Shown here in pieces: positions 35,981 to 44,533 of a stretch of DNA of 64,000 nucleotides. Where the stretch lies: NCBI GenBank assembly GCA_965206675.1, contig CBDBKL010000007.1, positions 124,001 to 188,000 on the forward strand. The letters run 5' to 3'. The notes beneath the pieces are model-generated. The model did no database searches and was not told where the DNA came from. It saw only the letters and a list, made by a program, of their open reading frames with translations. Source of the stretch: CBDBKL01 sp965206675 (GTDB taxonomy: Bacteria > Bdellovibrionota > Bdellovibrionia > Bdellovibrionales > JAKFYE01). Every line of letters begins with the position of its first letter. Within the stretch, counting starts at the first letter, position 1. The position numbers and the translations under genes are program-made.

Positions 35981-36537
35981 CTCCTTTAATCGTTGTTTCA
36001 GGTCCAAGTGGTGCGGGTAAATCAACCCTATGCCGAGCTATGCTCGGAAAGTTTCCACAACTTGTTAGTAGTGTCAGTTATACAACTCGTCAGATGAGAG
36101 AGAATGAAAAAGAAGGGGAGACTTATTATTTTGTTACAGAAGAGAAGTTTTTTTCTCTTATAGAGAAGGACTTTTTTATAGAATGGGAAAAAGTGCATAA
36201 CCAACACTATGGAACACCAAAAGATCTTATCGAAAAGACATGGAAAAATGAGGGATGGATTATTATGGATGTTAATGTTCAAGGTGCTAAAACCCTCAAA
36301 AAGCTATATCCTACATCTACAAGTGTATTTATCAGCGGCCCCTCTATTGACGAGTTGCGTCGGAGGATTATGGAGGATACAGATCGAGGTCCTATGCCAG
36401 ACCTTGAGTTACGTATGAAAAATGCAGAAAGAGAATTGGAAGAGGTTGAACTCTTTGATTGGCATATAGTAAATGATGATTTTGAAAGAACGGTGGCCGA
36501 ATTTGAAAAAATCATTAATGATATTTTAAAAAGTTAG
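35977..36537 (+). CDS. gmk: Guanylate kinase
   Basis: Phosphorylates GMP to GDP in purine nucleotide synthesis. 186 residues with P-loop GPSGAGKSTL near 8, SVSYTTRQMRENEKEGETYY for GMP binding near 33 and WIIMDVNVQGAKTLK near 92. All are typical. It overlaps yicC at its start and leads into rpoZ 29 bp later. Its place just before the omega subunit and rel gene puts GTP/(p)ppGpp metabolism in one operon. Confidence 0.95.
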   Translation: MTPLIVVSGPSGAGKSTLCRAMLGKFPQLVSSVSYTTRQMRENEKEGETYYFVTEEKFFSLIEKDFFIEWEKVHNQHYGTPKDLIEKTWKNEGWIIMDVNVQGAKTLKKLYPTSTSVFISGPSIDELRRRIMEDTDRGPMPDLELRMKNAERELEEVELFDWHIVNDDFERTVAEFEKIINDILKS

Positions 36538-36566
36538 TAATTTTAATAAGTTATGGAGGTTTTTTT

Positions 36567-36809
36567 ATGGCAAGGATTACAGTTGAAGATTGTTTAGACC
36601 GTATTCCTAATCGTTTTTCTCTTGTCATGATTGTTGCCAAAAGGGCTAAGGAGTTGATTAGAGGGGCTCAACCTACGGTGAAGAGGACTAAGGAGAATAA
36701 ACTTGTTGTTTCGGCTCTTAGGGAAGTTTCGCAGGGACATGTGCGTTTTGGCCGAGAGATGACAGCAGATGATGTCCTTAGAGATATGGAGAAAGATTTA
36801 AAACGCTAA
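36567..36809 (+). CDS. rpoZ: DNA-directed RNA polymerase omega subunit
   Basis: Small chaperone-like subunit of RNA polymerase that also forms part of a (p)ppGpp site in proteobacteria. 80 residues with MARITVEDCLDRIPNRFSLV and AKRAKELIRGAQP, which are diagnostic, and a C-terminal VLRDMEKDLKR. A clear GGAGG lies before the ATG. It is located between gmk and the rel/spoT gene as in many proteobacteria. Confidence 0.95.
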   Translation: MARITVEDCLDRIPNRFSLVMIVAKRAKELIRGAQPTVKRTKENKLVVSALREVSQGHVRFGREMTADDVLRDMEKDLKR

Positions 36810-36853
36810 ATCACTCTAAAGAGTTTGAAAAGGAAGATGAGAATAGAGAATTC

Positions 36854-39010
36854 ATGAAATCATCTGCTCAAGGTATTGATGAGTTATTGAATCGTGTCGC
36901 TAAAATTTATGGTGAAGAAAACTCTCTCTTTATTAAAGAGATTTATGAGTTTTCAGAAGAAGCTCATAAAGGACAGTTTCGTAAAAGTGGTGAAGGTTAT
37001 ATTCAGCACCCTGTTTCAGTAGCCTCTATATTAGTCGATTTAAAATTAGATATTCCTACCGTTGCAACGGGTCTGTTGCATGACACTGTTGAAGATACAG
37101 AAGTCACCTTAGAAGATATTCAGAAGAAATTTGGTGAAGACATTGCTTATCTTGTCGATGGTGTAACCAAAATTTCTCAGATGAATTTTCGCAATACAAA
37201 TGAAAAGCAAGGTGAAAACTTTAGGAAAATTATGATTGCTATGGCAAAGGATATCCGTGTGATTCTTGTGAAAATGGCCGATCGCCTTCATAATATGAGA
37301 ACTTTAAATCATATGCCCTACTATAAACAGGAGGGTATAGCTCAAGAGACAAAAGATATTTATGCTCCTTTAGCTGGAAGATTGGGGATTAATGAATGGA
37401 AAATAGAACTTGAAGATTTAAGTTTTAGATATCTAAAGCCAGATTGTTATTATGACCTTGTTCAAAAAGTTTCCAATCAACAAAAGGGCAGTGAAAAATA
37501 TATTGAAGAAGTAAAATCTTTATTAAAAGAGAATATGAAAAATGCAGGGATAGATTGTGAAGTACATGGTCGCTCAAAACATCTGTATTCTATATATAGG
37601 AAAATGACACGTCAAAATATCGCCTATGAGCAAGTGTATGATCTTCTTGCGTTTCGTATTTTAGTAAAAACTGTATCAAAGTGTTATGAAGCACTTGGGA
37701 TAGTGCATTCTTTGTATAAACCTATTCCTGGCCGTTTTAAAGATTTTATCGCAATGGCTAAAATTAATAATTACCAAAGTTTACACACGACAGTGATAGG
37801 CCCTAGAGGAGAGCAAGTTGAAATTCAAATTCGCACTGAGGAGATGCATCTTGTTGCAGAGAAAGGTATTGCGGCTCATTGGAAGTATAAAGAAGGAGCG
37901 GTTGATAAGGGCACGGTAGATAAATTTGATTGGCTTCGTGATTTATTGGAATGGGATCAAGAGGTCCGTGATCCCGGTGAATTTTTAGAGACAGTAAAGA
38001 CAGATCTATTTGAAACAGAAATTTATATTTTCACACCTCAAGGGGATGTTAAAGAACTTCCTGATGGTGCAACACCTATAGATTTTTCTTTCTCCATTCA
38101 TACCGATGTTGGATTAAAAACTGTTGGTGCAAAGGTTGATGGGAAAATGGTGTCTTTAAAACATAAACTAAAAAATGGAGATACAGTTGAGATTCTTACA
38201 TCTCCTCATCAAACCCCAAGTAAGGATTGGTTAAAGTTTTGTGTGACATCAAGGGCACGATCAAGAATACGTACTTTTGTTAAACGTGAAGAAAATAAGC
38301 GTTCTACTGAATTGGGACAAGAAATGCTAGAAAAGGCATTTCGCAAACAGGGCGTAAATATGTCAAAGGTTTTAGAAAAAGGACCTACATATGAAAAACT
38401 CGCCAAGGATATTGGAGCTCATTCGATAAGTGAAATTTATCTTCAGGTGGGTTATGGGAAAATAACACCTGAAAAGGTTGTCGAGCGGTTTATTTCTAAA
38501 CCTTTAAAAATCAAAAAGAACAAAACTTTTTTAGATAAGGTATTTAAAGGGGCCAAAAAGAAAACAGGCCCTTTGATTTCTGTAAGTGGGCTTTCTGATG
38601 TGATTGTTAGATATGCAAAATGTTGTCATCCCATCCCAGGGGATGAGATTATGGGTTTTATTTCTAGAGGACGAGGGGTGACTATTCATCAGAGTTCATG
38701 CCCAAAGGTTTTTGAAATTGACAGTGCAAGAAGAGTTGATGTGGCCTGGAAAGCTTCAAGTGATTTAAAGAGAATGACCAAAATCCGTGTTGTGTCTACG
38801 GATGAGCCGGGATTGTTAAAATTAATGAGTGAGGTCTTTACCAACCAAGGAGTAAACATACAAAATGCTCAGATTCGGACAAATAAAGATCGTAAGGCTA
38901 TTTGTGTTTTTGATGTTATGGTAAACAATAAAAAACAAGTGACACAGGTGATTCAAAAACTTCAGAAAATTGATCATGTGTTGCATGTTGATCGTATTAA
39001 TTTTTCTTAA
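36854..39010 (+). CDS. spoT: Bifunctional (p)ppGpp synthetase/hydrolase (RelA/SpoT)
   Basis: Controls the stringent response. 718 residues in the usual order: HD hydrolase domain (GLLHDTVEDTEVT near 77), synthetase domain (GRSKHLYSIYRKM near 240, YQSLHTTVIG near 310, QIRTEEMHLVAEKGIAAHWK), TGS domain (IYIFTPQGDVKELPDGATPIDFSF near 392) and C-terminal ACT (KIRVVSTDEPGLLKLMSEV near 650). The HD residues are intact, so it should both make and degrade the alarmone. It is the last gene of the operon; a truncated palindromic repeat follows 6 bp after its stop. Confidence 0.95.
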   Translation: MKSSAQGIDELLNRVAKIYGEENSLFIKEIYEFSEEAHKGQFRKSGEGYIQHPVSVASILVDLKLDIPTVATGLLHDTVEDTEVTLEDIQKKFGEDIAYLVDGVTKISQMNFRNTNEKQGENFRKIMIAMAKDIRVILVKMADRLHNMRTLNHMPYYKQEGIAQETKDIYAPLAGRLGINEWKIELEDLSFRYLKPDCYYDLVQKVSNQQKGSEKYIEEVKSLLKENMKNAGIDCEVHGRSKHLYSIYRKMTRQNIAYEQVYDLLAFRILVKTVSKCYEALGIVHSLYKPIPGRFKDFIAMAKINNYQSLHTTVIGPRGEQVEIQIRTEEMHLVAEKGIAAHWKYKEGAVDKGTVDKFDWLRDLLEWDQEVRDPGEFLETVKTDLFETEIYIFTPQGDVKELPDGATPIDFSFSIHTDVGLKTVGAKVDGKMVSLKHKLKNGDTVEILTSPHQTPSKDWLKFCVTSRARSRIRTFVKREENKRSTELGQEMLEKAFRKQGVNMSKVLEKGPTYEKLAKDIGAHSISEIYLQVGYGKITPEKVVERFISKPLKIKKNKTFLDKVFKGAKKKTGPLISVSGLSDVIVRYAKCCHPIPGDEIMGFISRGRGVTIHQSSCPKVFEIDSARRVDVAWKASSDLKRMTKIRVVSTDEPGLLKLMSEVFTNQGVNIQNAQIRTNKDRKAICVFDVMVNNKKQVTQVIQKLQKIDHVLHVDRINFS

Positions 39011-39016
39011 TATGGT

Positions 39017-39124
39017 GGACTGTCGAAAAGGTATCATCTACTTCGTTGCAATCACTCAAACCTTCACTCCGACGTAGGAAAAACGACGCCTTTGCTCGGT
39101 TTGAGCTTGCACGCCTCGTAAATA
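39017..39124 (+). repeat. Palindromic intergenic repeat, copy 5 (right end lost)
   Basis: Begins GGACTGTCGAAAAGGTATCA and continues with CATCTACTTCGTTGCAATCA and CCGACGTAGGAAAAACGACG. The sequence is intact up to CACGCCTCGTA and then departs, so the right terminal arm is missing. It fills the gap between the convergent rel and Rpn-type genes. Confidence 0.82.
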
Positions 39125-39142
39125 TCACAATTTATGCCTTCT

Positions 39143-40171
39143 CTATTCTTCATCACTTTTTTGTATTTTTTGAATTTCAGTTTTAGATAAACCAGTAACT
39201 TTTTCAATTATAGAAAGATCAACATTATTCTCTAACATTCTATAAACGATTTGGTGAAGTTTTTCTTGTTTACCTTTCTCTATTCCCTTTTCTATTCCTT
39301 CTTCTCTACCCTCTTTTCTTCCTTCTTTCAGTCCCTCTTCACGAGCCCAAGCCTTTTCAGCCTTCTCATCACTAATAGCCTTAAGACGATCCTCTTCCTG
39401 CCACCTCAACTTATCTTCTAACGACATATTCTTTAAAAGTCCCATAGCCTCTCTCATCTCCTTATTCTTTTGAGCCAACTGCTCTAACTCACTCTCTTTT
39501 ATTCGACTTGAGTGTCTAATAATATAGCACCAATAGTCTCTTAAATCAATTAAACCCTTTATACTTGTTTTAAACTTAGAAAGTTCTACAAACACTATCT
39601 TTAAGTCTCTATTAAGACAAAAATGTGGTTTCTCATCTGAGAGTAAAGAAAAGCTAGTCACAACGTCCTTTGTTTCTTTAAACATTGAAAATTCAGTAAA
39701 GATCAATGAGTAGGTGGGATGAAGTTTTTCGTACTCTTTTCCCTGTTTGAAGCCTTCTGTATAAAGCCTGGCCCAGTAGAAGAGTATTCTTGAGAGAAAG
39801 CCTTTCTTGTAGGCAGATTGCATTTCAACGTTGATTTTCTCACCTGTGCTTAATTCCAGCTTTAGATCTAAGATGATTTGTTTTTTCTTTTCCACTTCTG
39901 GGGGGATTTCAGGGTTTAAGATCTGAATGTTTTTAATTTCTTTATCTGAGGGAAGAGGAAGGAAAGTCTTAAGCAAAGAGCGAAGAACACTTTTATCTCT
40001 TGTAAAGTAGGTTTTAAACATCAGATCCTGGGTTAATTTGATATATGAATCATGCCTGCGAGAAGATCGCTTGTGTTTTGTTCGACGACCTTTAGCATTG
40101 TGCGATTGAGGTTTTTCTATACCATGATTTTCGATCTTCGTTTTTTTATTGATTTTTTTCTTTTTCTTCAT
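39143..40171 (-). CDS. Rpn family PD-(D/E)XK nuclease / putative transposase
   Basis: Recombination-promoting nuclease family (PDDEXK_2). 342 residues. A lysine/arginine-rich N-terminus of about 55 residues is followed by the typical DLMFKTYFTRDKSVLRSLLK. The catalytic core has D and E-x-Q in ILDLKLEL and INVEMQ (about residues 110-125), then ILFYWARLY. The C-terminus holds the usual repetitive KEGRKEG/EKGIEKGK helix and a final helix-turn-helix-like segment. ATG 40171 is preferred because AAGGAGG lies before it. Family members nick DNA and promote RecA-independent recombination; it is a mobile-type accessory gene. Confidence 0.87.
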   Translation of the reverse strand: MKKKKKINKKTKIENHGIEKPQSHNAKGRRTKHKRSSRRHDSYIKLTQDLMFKTYFTRDKSVLRSLLKTFLPLPSDKEIKNIQILNPEIPPEVEKKKQIILDLKLELSTGEKINVEMQSAYKKGFLSRILFYWARLYTEGFKQGKEYEKLHPTYSLIFTEFSMFKETKDVVTSFSLLSDEKPHFCLNRDLKIVFVELSKFKTSIKGLIDLRDYWCYIIRHSSRIKESELEQLAQKNKEMREAMGLLKNMSLEDKLRWQEEDRLKAISDEKAEKAWAREEGLKEGRKEGREEGIEKGIEKGKQEKLHQIVYRMLENNVDLSIIEKVTGLSKTEIQKIQKSDEE

Positions 40172-40614
40172 TTTACTTGTCCTCCTTAAAAGAGCTTTAC
40201 TTACCAAAGATTCTGCAAAACTCAGACGATCTCCTTGAAAGTGAGCAAATCAAATAAAGGCAAGAGCAAAGGGCATACCTAGCTGAGAACTAAAATAATG
40301 GGCGTCTAGGAAAAAATGGTCCGGTATTCGGACATTTGATCTGGAACACATCATATTTCTGGAGAGTTTGTTGGCAATGTTTTGGTTCTATATGAGTTTC
40401 TTTTTAAAAGATCTACTGTGAGAGAATAAATACAGTTAATGGAATGATAAATGGTGAACTTCAGATAAAACTCCTCTCCTATTAACGAAATTTTGGATTG
40501 GCCTTAACTGCTGAAGTGGCTGTTATTATTTAAAATCTTGAGAAAACCCTTCTCTCTTAAAGATTTAAAAGTATTAGAAACTCATAAAATTGAAATATAA
40601 ATAACCCCTAGTAG
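40172..40614. other. Gene-free region upstream of the Rpn-type gene
   Basis: About 440 bp without a supported gene. A short perfect inverted repeat GTCCG-GTATT-CGGAC lies at 40320-40334. The rest is AT-rich with no conserved protein in any frame. It carries the ribosome binding site and presumably the promoter of the Rpn-type gene on the minus strand. Confidence 0.5.
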
Positions 40615-40647
40615 AAAAAAAAAGGACCGCGTTGTGTACGGTCCTTT
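40615..40647 (-). terminator. Rho-independent terminator of lipoprotein gene 1
   Basis: On the minus strand a 9-bp stem AAAGGACCG/CGGTCCTTT (40639-40647 with 40621-40629) with a 9-nt loop is followed by a run of T residues (40623-40615). It starts 15 bp after the stop of the lipoprotein gene at 40663. A near-identical copy follows the paralogous gene. Confidence 0.85.
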
Positions 40648-40662
40648 ACTAGATTTTTTCAG

Positions 40663-41604
40663 TTATTTGTTTTGGTCTGGATTTTTGTTTAAACCTTCTG
40701 CTACGCCTTTTGCCATGCCTTCTGTTAATCCAATGGTGACTTCTGTTGCAGCATTAATTGAGGTTTCATATACTTTGCCCATTGCTTCACCTAGTCCCTT
40801 TAGCATTTCAGTAGTCGCTTTAGCCATGCCTTCAGCAATAGCATGGACAGCTACCTTCGCTATCTCATTGACGTAAATAGTCGTGTAAGCTCCAATCGCA
40901 TAGTCAGTACAATCAATAGCCTGTTGTGATGAAGAAGAATATGTTTCTTGTTCTAGTATTAAAGTTTTAACGGCTTCTGTCTCCGTTGAATTTTTTAATT
41001 CTGATAATCTGTTTTCTCGAGAGGCCTTTGAAACTTGTGAAAATGTATTGTAGTTCATGTAGGGTTCACAAGATTGCATTTTAGTTTCTATGCGATTAAG
41101 AAATGCACCTCGATCAAACGACGAAATATTAGTTGCATTGAGAATGGGCCTAAAATAATCAGAAGGTTGTTCTATTTTACTAAAAAACAAAAATGCACCG
41201 TCCAGTAATCCTTCAGTAAAGAGAGCACAACTAGAAGGATTGGAGGCCGGATAACTTCCGGTTTGGAGATAAGTTTTAAAATTATCTTTTGATTGTGAAG
41301 AGGACTTATTGAGATAATCTTCAGGACTGTCATCTCCAAAGTGGTGAAAAGCTACTCCGAGGTATTCCAAGTCATTCGTTTGACATGCTCTAACAATACG
41401 ATTGAGAAGGGTTTTGGGATTATCACCCATCATTTCTAGATTAGCGGGTTTTCGTTTTGTATTTTTATTTGAAAGCTTAACTTTAAAAACAGTTCCATCA
41501 TTAGATTTTTTGTATGAAGAACTGGCAGATTTCATCCCTGTGCTTGAGCATGAAATAAACATACAACTTATAAAGCCTATTAATAAAGATCTTATTAAGG
41601 TCAT
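40663..41604 (-). CDS. Hypothetical lipoprotein, paralog 1 of a tandem pair
   Basis: 313 residues with a lipoprotein signal: MTLIRSLLIGFISCMFISC, with the lipobox cysteine near residue 19. The body up to about residue 225 is nearly the same as the neighbouring paralog (KSNDGTVFKVKLSNKNTKRK; SSFDRGAFLNRIETKMQSCE). The last 90 residues differ and form an amphipathic, glycine- and alanine-rich helix with repeated EGMAK-type units. The ATG at 41604 is chosen because GGGGGAAAA precedes it; the frame extends to 41637. No known family was recognised. Its promoter contains a G10 tract. Confidence 0.82.
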   Translation of the reverse strand: MTLIRSLLIGFISCMFISCSSTGMKSASSSYKKSNDGTVFKVKLSNKNTKRKPANLEMMGDNPKTLLNRIVRACQTNDLEYLGVAFHHFGDDSPEDYLNKSSSQSKDNFKTYLQTGSYPASNPSSCALFTEGLLDGAFLFFSKIEQPSDYFRPILNATNISSFDRGAFLNRIETKMQSCEPYMNYNTFSQVSKASRENRLSELKNSTETEAVKTLILEQETYSSSSQQAIDCTDYAIGAYTTIYVNEIAKVAVHAIAEGMAKATTEMLKGLGEAMGKVYETSINAATEVTIGLTEGMAKGVAEGLNKNPDQNK

Positions 41605-41636
41605 TTTTCCCCCTATATTTTGATGAATAAAGCTCA

Positions 41637-41663
41637 ATTATCCCCCCCCCCATTCTTATGCAA
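41637..41663 (-). promoter_or_regulatory. Candidate phase-variable promoter with a G10 spacer tract
   Basis: On the minus strand TTGCAT (41663-41658) and GATAAT (41642-41637) flank a 15-bp spacer that ends in a homopolymer; ten consecutive G span 41651-41642. The start codon of lipoprotein gene 1 is about 33 bp downstream. A spacer of 15 is short, so gain of one or two G would bring it to the 16-17 bp optimum. The paralog has TTGCAA and GAACAA at the matching places but no homopolymer. Confidence 0.6.
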
Positions 41664-41872
41664 TACTTAAATTGTGACTTTTATGCAAAGCGCAAATATT
41701 ACGAGGTGAGTGAATGCTTTAAAAGAGAGTTTTGTTAAGACCGTAAAAAGGTAAGGCGTAGAACATAGTTTTTCTTCTTCGAGAGATAAGCCCTACACTT
41801 TAAAGAGTTTGGTTTAAAATTCCGAGAAAAAACTTTTCTCCTCCTCCCTCTCTCAGGATTTAAAGTCATTTC

Positions 41873-41903
41873 AAAAAAAGGACCGCGTTGTGTACAGTCC
41901 TTT
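41873..41903 (-). terminator. Rho-independent terminator of lipoprotein gene 2
   Basis: Stem AAAGGACTG/CGGTCCTTT on the minus strand (41895-41903 with 41877-41885) followed by T7 (41879-41873). It is a near-identical copy of the terminator at 40615-40647, which shows that the duplication included the 3' flank. One arm position (A for G) forms a G-U or mismatch pair. Confidence 0.82.
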
Positions 41904-41918
41904 ACTAGATTTTTTCAG

Positions 41919-42821
41919 TTATTTGTCTTGGCGGTCTAATTTTATCTTTTTAATGTTTTTATATATGTTCACTGTTATAGCCCCTAGGATTCCAGCAGTC
42001 ACATATGCTTTTGCAAATTCAATAACGAATTCGTCCTCGTCCATGGATAATTGTCGGTCAAGAGCTTTTATAAATAAGTTTGCTACTTCATTGGCTATAA
42101 TAGGATAGGAAGCTCCAATGGCATAGTCAGTACAATCAATAGCCTGTTGTGATGAAGAAGGGTACGAAACTGCTGCTATTAAATTTTTAAAAGCCTCTAT
42201 TCCTACTGTGCTTTCCGATAAACTGTTTTCATGAGAAGCTTTTGAAACTTGTACGAAAGCATTGTAGTTCATATAGGGTTCACAAGATTGCATTTTAGTT
42301 TCTATGCGATTAAGAAATGCACCTCGATCAAACGATGAAATATTGGCAGCATTGAGGATAGGTCTAAAGTAATTAGATTTAGATTCTTCCATTTTACTAA
42401 AAAACAAAAAAGCACTGTCCAGTAATCCTTCAGTAAATTGAGCACAACTAGAGGGTTTGGAAGCCGGAAGACTTCCGGTTTGGAGATAAGTTCTGAAGTT
42501 ATCTTTTGATTGTGAGGAGAGATTATTGAAAATATCTTCTGGACTGTATTCCCCAAAGTGGTGATAGGCTATTCCAATGTATTCCATGTTATTTGTTTGA
42601 CATGCTTTAGCAATACGATTGAGAAGGGTTTTGGGATTATCACCAATTATTTCTAGATTAGCGGGTTTTCGTTTTGTATTTTTATTGGAAAGCTTAACTT
42701 TAAAAATAACTCCATCATTAGATTTTTTGTAAGAAGAATCAGCAGATTTCATCCCTGTGCTTGAGCATGAAACAAACACACAGCTTATAAAGCCTATTAA
42801 TAAAGATCGCCTGAAGGTCAC
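41919..42821 (-). CDS. Hypothetical lipoprotein, paralog 2 of a tandem pair
   Basis: 300 residues. The signal MTFRRSLLIGFISCVFVSC has a lipobox cysteine near residue 19. About the first 215 residues match the paralog at 40663 with most positions identical, including FDRGAFLNRIETKMQSCEPY and SSSQQAIDCTDYAIGA. The C-terminal 75 residues are different and include a likely membrane-interacting helix (AKAYVTAGILGAITVNIY) and a basic tail. AAGGAGGAAAAG precedes the ATG. Four cysteines are conserved between the two copies (beyond the lipobox) and could form disulfides. The function is unknown. Confidence 0.82.
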   Translation of the reverse strand: MTFRRSLLIGFISCVFVSCSSTGMKSADSSYKKSNDGVIFKVKLSNKNTKRKPANLEIIGDNPKTLLNRIAKACQTNNMEYIGIAYHHFGEYSPEDIFNNLSSQSKDNFRTYLQTGSLPASKPSSCAQFTEGLLDSAFLFFSKMEESKSNYFRPILNAANISSFDRGAFLNRIETKMQSCEPYMNYNAFVQVSKASHENSLSESTVGIEAFKNLIAAVSYPSSSQQAIDCTDYAIGASYPIIANEVANLFIKALDRQLSMDEDEFVIEFAKAYVTAGILGAITVNIYKNIKKIKLDRQDK

Positions 42822-43100
42822 TTTTCCTCCTTGTATTTTTTTAATTGTTCCCTCTCATTTTTATTTTGCAAACTTTATTTTTTTATGCAGGGCATAATTA
42901 CCTTATTAAACTTCAGTATTGTATGTAGAGTGGGATATTTTTTAAATAAATAGGGTCGACTTAAAATCATCAATTCTAAATTTAGGTAGAAATTGAACCC
43001 TTCAGAAAGACCAAAGGATATTTACCTTTTAAAGTCATTTGAAAAAATAGACGAAAAGTAACTTATTGGTAGAAAATATCTAAGAGAATAGAGGGGAAAT

Positions 43101-43307
43101 ATGGGGAATGTGTCTACTTATTTTCGCCGTTGTCATGTCTGTTCCACTGTAACTGAACAGGACAAAAGGGTAGAACGGTGTCATCATTGCCAAAAGTCTC
43201 TGGCCCCCTTTTATTATTTTGATGAGAAAAAGATAGGCGAAAATCAACAAAAAATAAAAGAAGGTGAAATTAGACCACTGATTGGCTTGACGGCTTATTG
43301 GTCATAA
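43101..43307 (+). CDS. Small zinc-ribbon-like protein
   Basis: 68 residues with two CxxC pairs (CHVCS near residue 11 and CHHCQ near 27) that would bind one zinc ion, then a short FYYFDEKKIGE segment. The start is ATG 43101 behind GAGGGGAAA. It is 14 bp upstream of ilvA and probably in the same operon. Function is unknown; the small size fits a regulatory or RNA/DNA-binding ribbon. Confidence 0.7.
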   Translation: MGNVSTYFRRCHVCSTVTEQDKRVERCHHCQKSLAPFYYFDEKKIGENQQKIKEGEIRPLIGLTAYWS

Positions 43308-43321
43308 GGTGATGTATCACC

Positions 43322-44533
43322 ATGACTATAAGTTTAAAAGATGTTCAAAGGGCAAAACAACGTATTTCTGAAGTCGTTTATCAAACTGAATTAACATATT
43401 CTAGAAGTTGTACGGAAAGAATAGGAACTAAAGTTTATTTAAAATTTGAAAACGAACAACTAACAGGTAGTTTTAAAATTCGAGGAGCTCTTAATAAAAT
43501 TGCTAACCTTTCAGATAAAGAACGTGCTAGAGGTGTTATAGCAAGTTCCGCTGGAAATCACGCACAAGGTGTTGCCTATAGTGCTCGTCAATTTGATATT
43601 CCTTCATATATTGTTATGCCTGTAAATGCTCCTGTTGTAAAAGTCTTAGCCACCCAAGGTTATGGTGCTCATGTTATTTTTCATGGGGATATTTATGATG
43701 AAGCCTATCAATACGCTCGAGATTTAGAGAAGGAAAAGAACTATACCTTTGTTCATCCTTTTAATGATCCTTATATTATTGCAGGACAAGGTACAATTGG
43801 CTTAGATCTCTATGAACAGTGTCAAGATTTAGATTCTGTTGTTATTCCTGTAGGCGGTGGTGGCCTTATCAGTGGGGTAGCCGTAGCCCTAAAATCTTTA
43901 AATCCAAAGATAAAAATTTTTGGAGTTCAACCTCAAAATGCATGTGCCATGACAGAATTGTTTCGAAAAAAGTCCAATTTTAAAGGGGCTATTTCCACAA
44001 TGGCTGACGGTGTAGCTGTTAAAGTTCCCGATCAAAATATGTATAAAAAATATATCAGCAAATATGTAGATGATATCGTGAGCGTTAGTGAAGATGAAAT
44101 TGCTGAATCTATTGTGTTTTTAATGGAAAGAGCAAAAACGATTGTTGAAGGAGCAGCTGCCCTATCATTGGCTGGAGCCAGTAAAGGATTAAATTTAGGA
44201 GAAAAAACGTGTCTTCTTTTAAGTGGAGGAAATATTGATCTCAATGTGATTGCAAAAGTTGTGGATCGAGGGTTAATTCAAAGTGGACGTCGACAATCCT
44301 ATTCTCTCGTAGTAGAGGATAGCCCTGGAACCTTAGGCAAATTAGCTGATGTTTTTGCTAAAAATCGAATGAATATTTTAGAAGTGCATCATGATAGAAA
44401 GAAAGAAAATTTGTTTATCGGTGAAACCTGTATCCATTTCCTTGTTGAAAGCCCAGGAGATGAAGCTTCCAGTAATGTGTTGAAAGAATTTAAAAAAATG
44501 GGAGTGAGAATGAGTGCAGAGGGAATCCTATGA
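43322..44533 (+). CDS. ilvA: Threonine ammonia-lyase (threonine dehydratase)
   Basis: PLP enzyme that converts threonine to 2-oxobutanoate, the first step towards isoleucine or in threonine breakdown. The 403-residue protein has the PLP lysine in GSFKIRGA near residue 50, SAGNHAQGVAYSA near 79, the glycine loop PVGGGGLISG near 180 and SGGNIDLN near 305. One C-terminal ACT domain starts near 328 (SYSLVVEDSPGTLGKLADVF). One ACT domain and this length fit the catabolic/TdcB-like branch rather than the long biosynthetic IlvA. It overlaps hisC by 4 bp. Confidence 0.92.
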   Translation: MTISLKDVQRAKQRISEVVYQTELTYSRSCTERIGTKVYLKFENEQLTGSFKIRGALNKIANLSDKERARGVIASSAGNHAQGVAYSARQFDIPSYIVMPVNAPVVKVLATQGYGAHVIFHGDIYDEAYQYARDLEKEKNYTFVHPFNDPYIIAGQGTIGLDLYEQCQDLDSVVIPVGGGGLISGVAVALKSLNPKIKIFGVQPQNACAMTELFRKKSNFKGAISTMADGVAVKVPDQNMYKKYISKYVDDIVSVSEDEIAESIVFLMERAKTIVEGAAALSLAGASKGLNLGEKTCLLLSGGNIDLNVIAKVVDRGLIQSGRRQSYSLVVEDSPGTLGKLADVFAKNRMNILEVHHDRKKENLFIGETCIHFLVESPGDEASSNVLKEFKKMGVRMSAEGIL

